Assembly: GCA_964562985.1 (NCBI GenBank)
Contig: CAZLWE010000049.1
Span: 1-25,859 of the forward strand
From: SHLQ01 sp964562985
GTDB taxonomy: Bacteria; Actinomycetota; Acidimicrobiia; Acidimicrobiales; SHLQ01
DNA: 25,859 bases
Direction: 5' to 3'
The notes below the pieces were generated by a model. It was not told where the DNA came from. It searched no databases and worked only from the letters and a program-made list of their open reading frames with translations. Shown here piece by piece: positions 15,754 to 23,784 of this stretch. The position numbers and the translations under genes were made by a program. The number at the start of each line of letters is the position of its first letter. The first letter of the stretch is position 1.

Positions 15754-16575
15754 ATGCGGAGAGGGCCAGAGGTGAGTAGTCCGGCATCGGTTGAACGAAT
15801 CGAGATCCCGGGTCCAGTCGGGACGCTTGATGCGCACCTCGCCATTCCTTCGCGATTGCCCGACAACGGGCGCCCGGGCATCGTGGTGGCCCCCGGATTC
15901 CCCACCGATACCGGTGGCGGCGCCAACTCCTTCCGTACCTTCCCTGGCCTTGTGGAGCGACTGGCCACCGATGCTCGCCTCATCGCGCTGACCGTTGCCT
16001 TCCGCGGTCTCTCTAGCTCAGAAGGACACTTCTCGCTCTCGGGGTGGAGAGCTGACCTGGGAGCGGCGCTCGACCGGATTCGTCGGGTCCCCGGCTTTGA
16101 CGGCAGTCTCTGGCTCATGGGGTTCGGTACGGGTGGAGCCATAGCGGTCTCGCTTGCGGCTGATCAGGACGATTGCATTGGGGTGATCTCATTCGCTGCG
16201 CCCGCGGACTTCCAGGATTGGGCATCTCGGCCGCGAGAACTGCTCTCACACGCTCGTCGCTGCGGGGCGATTAGCGACCCCGCCTTCCCGGGAGATTTCT
16301 CGCATTGGGCAAAGGAGCTGCAGGGGATATCGACGGTGCAGTCCGCCGGGGCGCTGGCGGAGGGCAACAAGAAGCTGATGGTGCTGCACGGAGGCAACGA
16401 CGATGCTGTCCCGGCGCTCGATGCGAGGGCCATTGCCGATGCGCATGGCTCAGCGGAGCTCCGCATCATCGACGGGGCACGTCACCACCTACGTCACGAC
16501 CCGCGTGCGATCGCAACGGCCATTGGCTTCCTCGATCGACGAGGTCGCCCAGCTCAGCTACCGAGCGCTCCGTGA
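15754..16575 (+). CDS. alpha/beta hydrolase-fold protein lacking the nucleophile serine
   Basis: This 273-residue protein has the alpha/beta hydrolase fold. Seen: a PGIVVAPGFPTDTGGG oxyanion-loop region, a nucleophile elbow LWLMGFGTGGAIAVSLA, an Asp-containing GGNDDAVPA block and a His-containing GARHHLRHDP block. At the elbow the family pattern G-x-S-x-G reads G-F-G-T-G, so the Ser is replaced by Gly while the Asp and His remain. It is therefore probably not a classical serine hydrolase, or it is a pseudoenzyme. ATG 15754 is chosen because GAAGGGAGA precedes it; GTG 15772 is possible, and an upstream ATG at 15676 would overlap the preceding gene. It converges on the Wzc-like gene. Confidence 0.8.
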   Translation: MRRGPEVSSPASVERIEIPGPVGTLDAHLAIPSRLPDNGRPGIVVAPGFPTDTGGGANSFRTFPGLVERLATDARLIALTVAFRGLSSSEGHFSLSGWRADLGAALDRIRRVPGFDGSLWLMGFGTGGAIAVSLAADQDDCIGVISFAAPADFQDWASRPRELLSHARRCGAISDPAFPGDFSHWAKELQGISTVQSAGALAEGNKKLMVLHGGNDDAVPALDARAIADAHGSAELRIIDGARHHLRHDPRAIATAIGFLDRRGRPAQLPSAP

Positions 16576-16594
16576 ATCGGGTGTGTATCTCGAT

Positions 16595-18148
16595 CTACTT
16601 GTTTACGCCGTAGCCGTAACCGTAGCCGTAGCCGCCGTCAGCTTCATCGGCCCGGTTTAGGACAGAGCCGAGAGGTCGGGTCTGCGCTCGTGCGAGAAGT
16701 TCCATAGCTTGGTCGACCTCCTTGGCGTTGGTTTGCCCACGCATTGCGGCGAGCAGCGTCGCATCAGCGATGCGGGCCAGTGGGAGGGTGTCGGCGACCG
16801 GGCGAAGCGGCGGAGAGTCAATGATCACGAGATCGAAGGCATAGGTCAGCTTCTCGATGAACTCCTGGGCAGGAACCGACCGGAGAAGATCGGCTGGCGA
16901 AGAACCGCTCGAACCCGCTGGGATCACCGATAACAGTCCTTCCCCTGAGGCCTGCTCGGTGACGATCTCGGCGTTACCAATCTGAGCGAGTTCCTCTGCG
17001 AGCCCGTTCTCATTACGAACGCCAAAGAGCTGGTGCTGCGTCGGGTTATGCATATCCGCATCGATCATGAGCACATTTGCGCCCGAGCGGGCGAACGAGA
17101 TCGCCAAGTGTGCCGCGACGGTGGACTTGCCTTCCGATGGGTTTGCTGAGGTGACGAGGATCGAGCGAACCTCATTTCCGGCGGCCTGTCCGAGCTCAAT
17201 TGCCGAACGGAGCGATCGGAACGCTTCGGTGAAGGCCCCGCTTCGACTCGTAATGAGCTTCCGCTCCTTGCGGCCCGAGAAACGGCCCTTCAGCGTCGAC
17301 GGAATGACTCCGACGACCGGAGTGCCATCGGCAGCGTTCTCCATGTCGCGCTTGGTGAGGATGGTGTCGTCGAGCGTTTCCAGAACGAGCGCGCTCCCCA
17401 ATCCGAGGATGAGGCCAGCGACCACTGCGAGCGCAATGTTGCGAACCCACGAGGGGGCGAACGGGCGAGTTGGTGCGTCGGCGGCGTTCAAGATCGCGAC
17501 GGAGGTGCTGCCGTTGAGCTGGCTCAATACATCGATCTCGTTGAGTTGGCCACGAAGGCGGCTCTCCTCGACGGCGAGTGAGTCGAGCTGGATCTGTACG
17601 CTCTGTGCATCGCTTGTAGCGGTGAGCTCACGCTCGAGAAGGAGTCGTTCTTCCGAAATGGCTCCGAGGCGGTCATTGATCACGTCGATCGCGGCAATGA
17701 ATCGTTCACCCGAAGCCAGGGAGCGCTCGGTCACGTACGCGTCGGCGAATGTGTTTGCGATGTTCGCAGCCTCCTCAGCGTCGGTGTTGACGACGGTGAA
17801 GGACAAAATATCGGATGAACCAGAGGCGGAGATACTGGCCGAAATCTCGGTGTCGAACTCATTTGATGCGCGTTCACTCACCCGGTCGCTCTGGGCAAAC
17901 TCCACTTCGTTGTTGAGATTGCGGTCGCGCACGTTGCTCGAAAGATTTTGGTCGTCGTCAAGCAATCCGGAACCTGAGGAGGCGTCCACGGCGACGCGAG
18001 CTTCTGCCCGGAATTGAGGCGTTTGCAGCGCGGAGACTGCAATCGCTGCAGCGATGGCCGCTACCGCGAGCAAGGCGATAAGGGCTTTGCGGCGCCGGAC
18101 GATATCAAGGTAGTCGTTGAGCTGAAGCTCAGTGACCGAGTCTGCCAT
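16595..18148 (-). CDS. Wzc-like polysaccharide co-polymerase with tyrosine autokinase domain
   Basis: This 517-residue inner-membrane protein joins a Wzz-type chain-length domain with a bacterial tyrosine kinase. Membrane helices lie at residues about 21-41 and 233-255, with an external region between. The second helix is preceded by the Pro-rich DAPTRPFAPS motif typical of co-polymerases. The kinase part has Walker A SANPSEGKST (334-343), Walker A' MIDADMHNP (361-369) and Walker B DLVIIDSPP (439-447). The C-terminus ends in a Gly-Tyr cluster with Tyr507, 509, 511 and 513, the likely phosphorylation sites. GGGAGGAAC precedes ATG 18148. It is the third gene of a tight unit (two bases after the CpsF-like gene) controlling exopolysaccharide length and export. 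Confidence 0.93.
   Translation of the reverse strand: MADSVTELQLNDYLDIVRRRKALIALLAVAAIAAAIAVSALQTPQFRAEARVAVDASSGSGLLDDDQNLSSNVRDRNLNNEVEFAQSDRVSERASNEFDTEISASISASGSSDILSFTVVNTDAEEAANIANTFADAYVTERSLASGERFIAAIDVINDRLGAISEERLLLERELTATSDAQSVQIQLDSLAVEESRLRGQLNEIDVLSQLNGSTSVAILNAADAPTRPFAPSWVRNIALAVVAGLILGLGSALVLETLDDTILTKRDMENAADGTPVVGVIPSTLKGRFSGRKERKLITSRSGAFTEAFRSLRSAIELGQAAGNEVRSILVTSANPSEGKSTVAAHLAISFARSGANVLMIDADMHNPTQHQLFGVRNENGLAEELAQIGNAEIVTEQASGEGLLSVIPAGSSGSSPADLLRSVPAQEFIEKLTYAFDLVIIDSPPLRPVADTLPLARIADATLLAAMRGQTNAKEVDQAMELLARAQTRPLGSVLNRADEADGGYGYGYGYGVNK
16608..16633 (-). repeat. hexanucleotide repeat coding for the Gly-Tyr tail
   Basis: Near-perfect copies of the hexamer CCGTAG on the plus strand (one copy reads CCGTAA) encode the alternating Gly-Tyr residues 506-514 of the Wzc-like protein. 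Slippage would add or remove one Gly-Tyr unit without breaking the frame. Confidence 0.7.
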
Positions 18149-18150
18149 GA

Positions 18151-18945
18151 TTAGTTCCTCCCGATGGATGCTTCGCGTAGGCGCTTTTGGAGAAGTGCTC
18201 TACCGAGATGCATGACATATTGACTGTTGGTGATTGCGTAGCGTTTGAATAGGCGTCGGGGCTCAAGAGCGAGACGCCAGGCCCATTCGAGGCCGACCCG
18301 CTGGAGCGCCGCCGGTGGTTTGCGAAGCTCGCCAGCGTGATAATCAAAGGCAGCGCCGACGGCCATCATGGCACCGTTGACCTTGCCTTTGTGCGCCCCA
18401 ACCCAACGCTCTTGGCGTGGGCAGCCTCGGCCGACCAGGAAAACTCCGGCACCCGACAGGTTCATTCGTTCGATATCGGCGGCATCTTCCTCTGGGGTGG
18501 CATCACGGAAACGGTCGGGCTGCACATCACTAATGATCGCATGTGGCCATTCGTCCAGGATCGCTTTTACGAAGGCATCGCAGGTTTCGGGAGTTGAGCC
18601 GAACAGATAGATGCCGATGCCGGCATCAGCTGCCGCGCCGCAGACCATCCAAGTGAGGTCGGGCCCATACACTCGATCGCTCAACTCGGCGTTGTGTAGC
18701 AGGTTCATGGCCCAGCGGACGGGCTGTCCGTCTGGCGTAACGAGATCAAGTCCATTGACGACCGTGGCGAAGTTGTCGTCGTAGACAGCTTCCATGAGGC
18801 CATGTGTCGCGAGGGCACTCATGGCGAACGACTGTTTGTTCTTCGCCGCGTCGATGATCTGTTCGGTTGCATCGTCGTAGGTCGTCACGGAGACGTTGAT
18901 ACCGAAGATGTCGACCCGCGCAGGTTGATAGGACGTTGCAGTCAT
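18151..18945 (-). CDS. WecG/TagA/CpsF family glycosyltransferase
   Basis: This 264-residue enzyme belongs to glycosyltransferase family 26, whose members add an N-acetylhexosamine or related sugar to a lipid-linked precursor at the cytoplasmic membrane face. Family blocks: VDIFGINVSVTTYDDA (residues about 9-24), VTPDGQPVRWAMNL (64-77), RVYGPDLTWMV, IYLFGSTPETCD, GVFLVGRGCPRQERW and GAMMAVGAAFDYHAGELRKPPAALQRVGLEWAWRL-type C-terminal block. ATG 18945 is chosen because it overlaps the upstream stop as TAATG; a longer in-frame start would run into the epimerase gene. The Asp in TPDGQP is the usual catalytic candidate. It is the middle gene of the epimerase-CpsF-Wzc unit. Confidence 0.92.
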   Translation of the reverse strand: MTATSYQPARVDIFGINVSVTTYDDATEQIIDAAKNKQSFAMSALATHGLMEAVYDDNFATVVNGLDLVTPDGQPVRWAMNLLHNAELSDRVYGPDLTWMVCGAAADAGIGIYLFGSTPETCDAFVKAILDEWPHAIISDVQPDRFRDATPEEDAADIERMNLSGAGVFLVGRGCPRQERWVGAHKGKVNGAMMAVGAAFDYHAGELRKPPAALQRVGLEWAWRLALEPRRLFKRYAITNSQYVMHLGRALLQKRLREASIGRN

Positions 18946-20024
18946 TAGCTCGCGCTCTCCGAAAGCCAGCGTTCGGCCATCTTGTCGTGGATCTCGGCCA
19001 TGATTTCGCGGAGGTTGTAGGTGAACTTCCAGTCCGGGTAGTGACCTTGGAAGCGGCGAACGTCGCTGACATACCACATGTGGTCTCCGATGCGGTTCTC
19101 ATCGGAGTAGGTCCAATCAAGCTTGTTGCCCGACAGCTCCTCGGCGATGGTGATCGCTTCGAGCATCGAACAGTTGATATCGCGGCCGCCGCCGATGTTG
19201 TAGACCTCAGCAACTCGCGGAGCCTTATAAAAGTGGTCGAAGGCGCTAATGAGATCCGATGCGTGGATGTTGTCTCGCACCTGTTTCGCCTTGTAACCAA
19301 ACACGGTGTAGGGCCGCCCGATGACGGTGCACTTCACGAGATAGGCCAAAAAGCCGTGGAGTTCGGCACCCGAATGGTCAGGGCCGGTGAGACAGCCGCC
19401 TCGAAATGCCGCCGTTTTCATGTCGAAATAGCGTCCGTATTCCTGCACGAGCGCGTCAGCGGCGAGCTTTGACGCGCCGAAGAGGCTGTGCGTTGATTGA
19501 TCGACCGACATCTCTTCGGGTATGCCATGCTCGGCCCAGGGGTGCTCAGAGTCCAGTTCCCAACGGGTCTCCTGTTCGATGAGCGGCAAAAAATTCGGGG
19601 TGTCGCCATACACCTTGTTGGTCGAGGTGAAGATGAACACTGCTCCAGGAGCATGTTGGCGTGTGGCCTCGAGGAGATTGAGCGTACCGGTGGCATTCAC
19701 ACCGAAGTCGGTCTGAGGATCTCGAGCAGCCCAATCGTGCGAAGGTTGCGCGGCGGTGTGAACGACAAGGGAAATGTCGGATCCGTACTCCGCAAACAGG
19801 GCGTTCATCGCGTCAGCGTCACGGATGTCCGCAGCGACGTGTCGGTAATTCTCCAACTGGGAGGAAAGGTCGTTCACCACCCAGTCGGTCGAAGCTTCCG
19901 GACCAAAGAACTCCGCACGCATATTGTTGTCGATTCCAACGATGGTGTCGGCATCTGCTGCGAAGTGAGTGACCGCTTGGGAGCCAATGAGGCCTCCAGA
20001 ACCGGTCACGACAATCACTGACAT
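18945..20024 (-). CDS. NAD-dependent SDR-type epimerase/dehydratase (paratose/tyvelose-epimerase-like)
   Basis: This 359-residue extended SDR enzyme probably alters a nucleotide sugar for exopolysaccharide synthesis. The NAD-binding GSGGLIG is at residues 8-14, and STNKVYGD at 144-151 recalls CDP-paratose/tyvelose epimerases. The catalytic YxxxK position reads HSLFGASK, with Phe192 where Tyr is normal and Lys196 kept. The C-terminal half has FRGGCLTGPDHSGAELHG and QVRDNIHASDLI blocks. ATG 20024 is chosen because CAGGAG lies before it and it opens directly on the Rossmann beta strand; an in-frame start at 20078 has no such support. It is the first gene of the three-gene unit and ends overlapping the next start. 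Confidence 0.88.
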   Translation of the reverse strand: MSVIVVTGSGGLIGSQAVTHFAADADTIVGIDNNMRAEFFGPEASTDWVVNDLSSQLENYRHVAADIRDADAMNALFAEYGSDISLVVHTAAQPSHDWAARDPQTDFGVNATGTLNLLEATRQHAPGAVFIFTSTNKVYGDTPNFLPLIEQETRWELDSEHPWAEHGIPEEMSVDQSTHSLFGASKLAADALVQEYGRYFDMKTAAFRGGCLTGPDHSGAELHGFLAYLVKCTVIGRPYTVFGYKAKQVRDNIHASDLISAFDHFYKAPRVAEVYNIGGGRDINCSMLEAITIAEELSGNKLDWTYSDENRIGDHMWYVSDVRRFQGHYPDWKFTYNLREIMAEIHDKMAERWLSESAS

Positions 20025-20116
20025 GTGTTCTCCTGTTGCTTTGTCATTGAGCCGCCGGAATAGTTCGGGTTGGCCCATTGCGCGGATTGCGTGATGGCCA
20101 GATCGTTCCGTGTTCT

Positions 20117-20140
20117 ATTATCCGACGTTTTTGCTCGGAT
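20117..20140 (-). promoter_or_regulatory. possible promoter with operator-like palindrome for the epimerase-CpsF-Wzc unit
   Basis: On the reverse strand GATAAT (plus-strand 20117-20122) resembles a -10 box. It overlaps an inverted repeat, ATCCGA at 20120-20125 with TCGGAT at 20135-20140. It lies about 93 bases upstream of ATG 20024. No clear -35 was found. Confidence 0.4.
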
Positions 20141-20205
20141 ATCCACACGATTTGTGGTTTCTCGGCACAATGATCGCGATGGCCTAGTCCTGCTGGCCGT
20201 TCGTG

Positions 20206-21384
20206 TTACGCGCGTCGATCTGCCGCAAGGGCCTCGCAGATCCCGTCGGCAAACCGTTTCGCCATGTCTTCGATCGACAACTGCTCGCCAGACCGCTCTG
20301 CCCCGGACCGTAACGCGGCCAGACGAGGGGCGTCTTCGAGTAAGTCTGCGACAGCAGCACCGAAATATTTCGGAGGAAGGCCAGATGGCATCATCACACC
20401 GTTGACGCCGTCCTCGAGATAGTCGATCTCGGGGCTGTGGTAGTCCACGTCGCGGGTAATGGAGGGAATGCCGAGCGCAAACCCATCGACAATGTTCAGG
20501 CCGACCAGGCCGGGAAGGATCTGGACGGCGCACACAGATGCAGGGCCGACACGGCGATCGTCGTAAATCGCGCCGAGGGCATGGATCCAGGAATGGCGCT
20601 TCGCCGCAGAGCTCACGATTTCGCGGAGTGGGCCATCACCAATCACTACTAACTCGAAGTCCGGGACTCTCCGGCGGATCTCCAGAGCGGATTCAATGAG
20701 AAAGTCAGGCCGCTTCTTGATGGCGATGCCCCCCATGTACAAACCAAGAGGGCCATTCCCGAATCCGTACTCGGCGCGCACCGCATCTGGGTCGACTCGC
20801 CGAAGATGCTCGCGAATTCGGCGAGTGTCGGTGGAATTCATGGTGGCGGTGACGCGACCGGCAGGCATCCCCGAGGCGATCGCAGCAGTCGACGACAGCT
20901 CGTTGTAGGAGAAGAACCAATGCGCCTGGCGAGTCAGTCGTTTCTTGAGACCTTCCCCAAGCCCCCCTTCTGAGGGGTGTGTCGCCTGAAAATTGCGGCC
21001 ATGGCCCCAGAAGGCGTGTTTGGTGCCGAGGAACCGCTGCCCGTAGGCCAGCACCACGTTGAAGAGCTGTTTGGACGCTTGCTCAGTGATGATCAGGTCG
21101 CTCTCTCGCGCCAAGTCAAAGCCTGGTTGCCACAGAAGCGATTTCCCCTTGACCTTTACCTCTCGTAGCGGGCGGAACTCTGCCCACTCAAGCTTCGCAA
21201 AGTCCTTTTTCGCGAAGTCCTCGTCCAGGCCTGAAGCTGTCACGAGTCGAAGCTGGACGCCATTCTCGCTGAGCTGATCTCGAAGCGAGATGTAGAACCC
21301 GGTGCGATATTGATTTAGATTGCGCTGGAGGATCGTTACGACGGGTTGGGTTTTCGGAGGGGCGGGATTGGTCAGGCGTAGCAC
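20206..21384 (-). CDS. GT4-family glycosyltransferase, copy 1 of a tandem pair
   Basis: This glycosyltransferase has the GT-B fold and belongs to the family-4 (GT4) group, retaining, cytosolic or membrane-associated. It is very similar to its neighbour at 21530-22678. Near the middle of the N-domain is SDLIITEQASKQLFNVVLAY, followed by FLGTKHAFWGHG, identical in the two copies. The C-domain has GLYMGGIAIKKRPDFLIESA and DGFALGIPSITRDVDYHSPE, with the Glu that normally contacts the nucleotide sugar. The start is uncertain: TTG 21471, GTG 21438, 21414 and 21384 are all in frame and none has a good ribosome binding site. 21384 is chosen because it best matches the paralogue's length. The sugar specificity is unknown. 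Confidence 0.85.
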   Translation of the reverse strand: MLRLTNPAPPKTQPVVTILQRNLNQYRTGFYISLRDQLSENGVQLRLVTASGLDEDFAKKDFAKLEWAEFRPLREVKVKGKSLLWQPGFDLARESDLIITEQASKQLFNVVLAYGQRFLGTKHAFWGHGRNFQATHPSEGGLGEGLKKRLTRQAHWFFSYNELSSTAAIASGMPAGRVTATMNSTDTRRIREHLRRVDPDAVRAEYGFGNGPLGLYMGGIAIKKRPDFLIESALEIRRRVPDFELVVIGDGPLREIVSSAAKRHSWIHALGAIYDDRRVGPASVCAVQILPGLVGLNIVDGFALGIPSITRDVDYHSPEIDYLEDGVNGVMMPSGLPPKYFGAAVADLLEDAPRLAALRSGAERSGEQLSIEDMAKRFADGICEALAADRRA

Positions 21385-21529
21385 TGTCTTGGGCTCTTGT
21401 GTTTGTCCGCCCACGACGTAGGACGGTCCGCCCGCCACTGTGAAAGTAGTTGATGGCCACCGAAAGACCAAAACGAGTTGCCGACGTCACACCCGTTTTG
21501 GTGTCAGCGATGTAGCCCGCCTCGCGGGG

Positions 21530-22678
21530 TTATCGTGGTCCGGCAGCGAGCGCTGCGTGGATCCCTTCGACAAACCTCTGAACCATATTCTCCGTCGAGA
21601 GGACTTCGCCGGACGTAGACGCCCCGCGACGGAGTGCCCGAAGACGGTCGGCATCGGTGAGGAGGTCGACGACCGCTGATGCATAGTCCTTTGGAGAGCT
21701 ACCCGATGGGAGCAGTAGCCCGTTGTCTTCGTCCTTGAGGTATTCGATCTCGGGGCTATGGAAGTCGGCGTCGACAGCGATGGTTGGGAGTCCGAGCGCG
21801 AAGCCGTCGACAATGTTCAGTCCAATGAGGCCAGGCATCAATTGCAGCGACGCGATCGATGCAGGGCCAAGCCGTTCGTCTCCATACATTGATCCCAACC
21901 AATGCACCCAGGGGTACTTGGCGGCCGCATCGCCCACGATGTGGCCGAGCGTGCCATCACCAATCACCACGAGTTCGAACGTGGGTAACCTTTGGTGGAT
22001 CTCGACTGCGGCTTCGATGAGAAACTCGGGTCGCTTGTATGGGTAGACCCCGCCGATGAAGAGTCCGACGGGTCCGCTACCGATGCCGAGCTCTTTGCGA
22101 GTGCTGTCGGCGTCGATTCCGCTCGCCACCTCCCGGATATGGCGAGTGTTTGTGGAGTTCATGACGGGAGTGATTCGTGTCGGCGGCATTCCCGCAGCGA
22201 TAGCCGCTTTCGTGGACAGGTCGTTGTACGAAAAGAACCAATGAGCCTTTGCCGTCAAACGTCTCTTCAGTCCTTCTCCAGCCTCGCCCTCGACAGAAGC
22301 CTGGAAGTTCTTGCCATGGCCCCAAAAGGCATGTTTGGTACCGAGGAAACGTTGGCCGTACGCCAGCACCACGTTGAAGAGTTGCTTGGAAGCCTGTTCG
22401 GTGATGATGAGATCGCTGTCCCGTGCGAGATCAAAACCAGACTGCCAAAGCAGCGTTCTGCCGCGGACCTGAAGCTCTCGAAACGGTCGATGCTCAGCCC
22501 AATCAAGCGACGCTGAGTCTCCTTTAGCCGTATCTTCAGCCAAGCCATCCGCGGTTGCGAGCCGGAGTGTGACGCCAGAATCCTCGAGTTCGGTTCGCAG
22601 CAACTCATAAAAGGGCAGTCGGTATTGATTGAGGTTCTTCATGAGAACCGTGACGACGGGTGCAGTAGGAGCGTTCAT
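21530..22678 (-). CDS. GT4-family glycosyltransferase, copy 2 of a tandem pair
   Basis: This 382-residue GT-B glycosyltransferase is a tandem paralogue of the gene at 20206-21384 and shares its architecture from the NLNQYR opening to the C-terminal helix. The C-domain carries GLFIGGVYPYKRPEFLIEAA, then LMPGLIGLNIVDGFALGLPT and HSPEIEYLKDEDNG with the conserved Glu pair of GT4 enzymes. ATG 22678 gives the start MNAPTAPVVTVLMKNLNQYR; the ribosome binding site is weak. The gap to copy 1 is 145 bases by the chosen start, or 58 with the longest frame. It is divergent from the GT2 gene across 114 bases. Copies differ mainly at synonymous positions in the core, so both appear to be under selection. 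Confidence 0.9.
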   Translation of the reverse strand: MNAPTAPVVTVLMKNLNQYRLPFYELLRTELEDSGVTLRLATADGLAEDTAKGDSASLDWAEHRPFRELQVRGRTLLWQSGFDLARDSDLIITEQASKQLFNVVLAYGQRFLGTKHAFWGHGKNFQASVEGEAGEGLKRRLTAKAHWFFSYNDLSTKAAIAAGMPPTRITPVMNSTNTRHIREVASGIDADSTRKELGIGSGPVGLFIGGVYPYKRPEFLIEAAVEIHQRLPTFELVVIGDGTLGHIVGDAAAKYPWVHWLGSMYGDERLGPASIASLQLMPGLIGLNIVDGFALGLPTIAVDADFHSPEIEYLKDEDNGLLLPSGSSPKDYASAVVDLLTDADRLRALRRGASTSGEVLSTENMVQRFVEGIHAALAAGPR

Positions 22679-22792
22679 AACTTGGCGCCAACAGGGAGGA
22701 CAGGCGATGGCGTACCGACAACCCTATTGGTCCGCTGGTTAGACTCATCGAGCTGACAGGACCCTGCGAGTATGTCCCGGTTGGAGGGTTGG

Positions 22793-23776
22793 ATGACTAA
22801 CGTGGATGGAATGCGTCACAAGTTCTCGGTGGAAGACCTCACGGTGAATATCAATACCGTGGATAGACCGCAGTATCTCGATGCATGTCTTGCCAGTCTG
22901 CTTCGCACGACGCCCGCTGGCGTTTCGCTGCAGATCGTGTTCAACGGCTCACCTGCGGAAACGGTGCAGAAGACGATTGCACAAGCACAGACATGGGAAG
23001 GCCCCACCAACTTTGTCGTGTTGGAGGAGATTTTGCCGATCTCCGAGTCACACAATCGAGCGCTCGAATCGATCGAGACGTCACTGGTCAACTTTATGGG
23101 AGACGACGACGTCGTCCTCGGAAACCGGCTCCCGATACTGATCGCAGAATTCAATCGCAACGACCCGACGCCGGTCGTGGTGACCAGTTACGCCCACCGA
23201 ATCGCTGGGGATCCGTATTATCCCAGCATTGGCTCGATCAAGAAGCTTGGCCCGACAACGATCTCCGAATGGCGCCAGTTTCATCAGTCTGGGGAGCCTT
23301 TCGAGTTGCTCTGGCCCGGTGCGGTCCTCGACGTGGAGGCATTGCGTTCCATCGGCGGGTTTGAACAGCCTTTTGAGATGTCCTTTGATTGCCGGATCTT
23401 TTCCCAGATGTCTTTTGCCGGTCCGGTGATCGCCTCTACCGATCGACAATTCGGCTTTCGCATTCACCAGGGGTCGATGTCTTCGAGCAACTGGGATGCA
23501 CAACGAGAGAATCTGCGCTTTATCGGTGCGTGCCACCGCGCACGCGTTTTGGGTAACGAGGTGCCCACCTACGAAGAATTCCGTGCCGACGAATCGGCGC
23601 GGTCACCGTTTGTGGCGCTTGAGCAACGTCGACGCGACCGTTCGCAAATGCTGTTTCGTACCGGCGGGCAGCAATGGTTGGCCGGTGACAAGGTGGCTGG
23701 AGGAAAGAACCTCATGCAGTCAGCGATTACCTGGCCACCAGCCTTCGTGCAAAAAGTGCTTGACCAAGGCCGCTAG
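22793..23776 (+). CDS. GT2-like glycosyltransferase
   Basis: This 327-residue protein looks like a GT-A fold glycosyltransferase. The N-terminal part has the nucleotide-binding strand LTVNINTVDRPQYLDACLASLL (residues about 16-37), and FMGDDDVVLG at 101-110 holds the DxD-type metal motif (Asp104-106). A later ELLWPGAVLDVEALRSIGGF block (about 172-192) matches the acceptor region of GT2 enzymes. ATG 22793 is chosen because GGAGGG lies four bases before it; the upstream in-frame ATG 22772 lacks such a site. It is followed after eight bases by the flippase gene, so the two share a message. The donor sugar is unknown. The overall family call is good, though the N-terminus is divergent. Confidence 0.83.
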   Translation: MTNVDGMRHKFSVEDLTVNINTVDRPQYLDACLASLLRTTPAGVSLQIVFNGSPAETVQKTIAQAQTWEGPTNFVVLEEILPISESHNRALESIETSLVNFMGDDDVVLGNRLPILIAEFNRNDPTPVVVTSYAHRIAGDPYYPSIGSIKKLGPTTISEWRQFHQSGEPFELLWPGAVLDVEALRSIGGFEQPFEMSFDCRIFSQMSFAGPVIASTDRQFGFRIHQGSMSSSNWDAQRENLRFIGACHRARVLGNEVPTYEEFRADESARSPFVALEQRRRDRSQMLFRTGGQQWLAGDKVAGGKNLMQSAITWPPAFVQKVLDQGR

Positions 23777-23784
23777 TCATACCG

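Noticed and set aside
15309..16142. Reverse open frame of 277 codons across the terminator, the 61-residue gene and the hydrolase
   Set aside because: It would span a strong terminator and shows no protein-family signal.
17067..18017. Forward open frame of 316 codons opposite the Wzc-like gene
   Set aside because: It is Ser/Arg-rich with shadow composition, and the opposite strand has all Wzc motifs.
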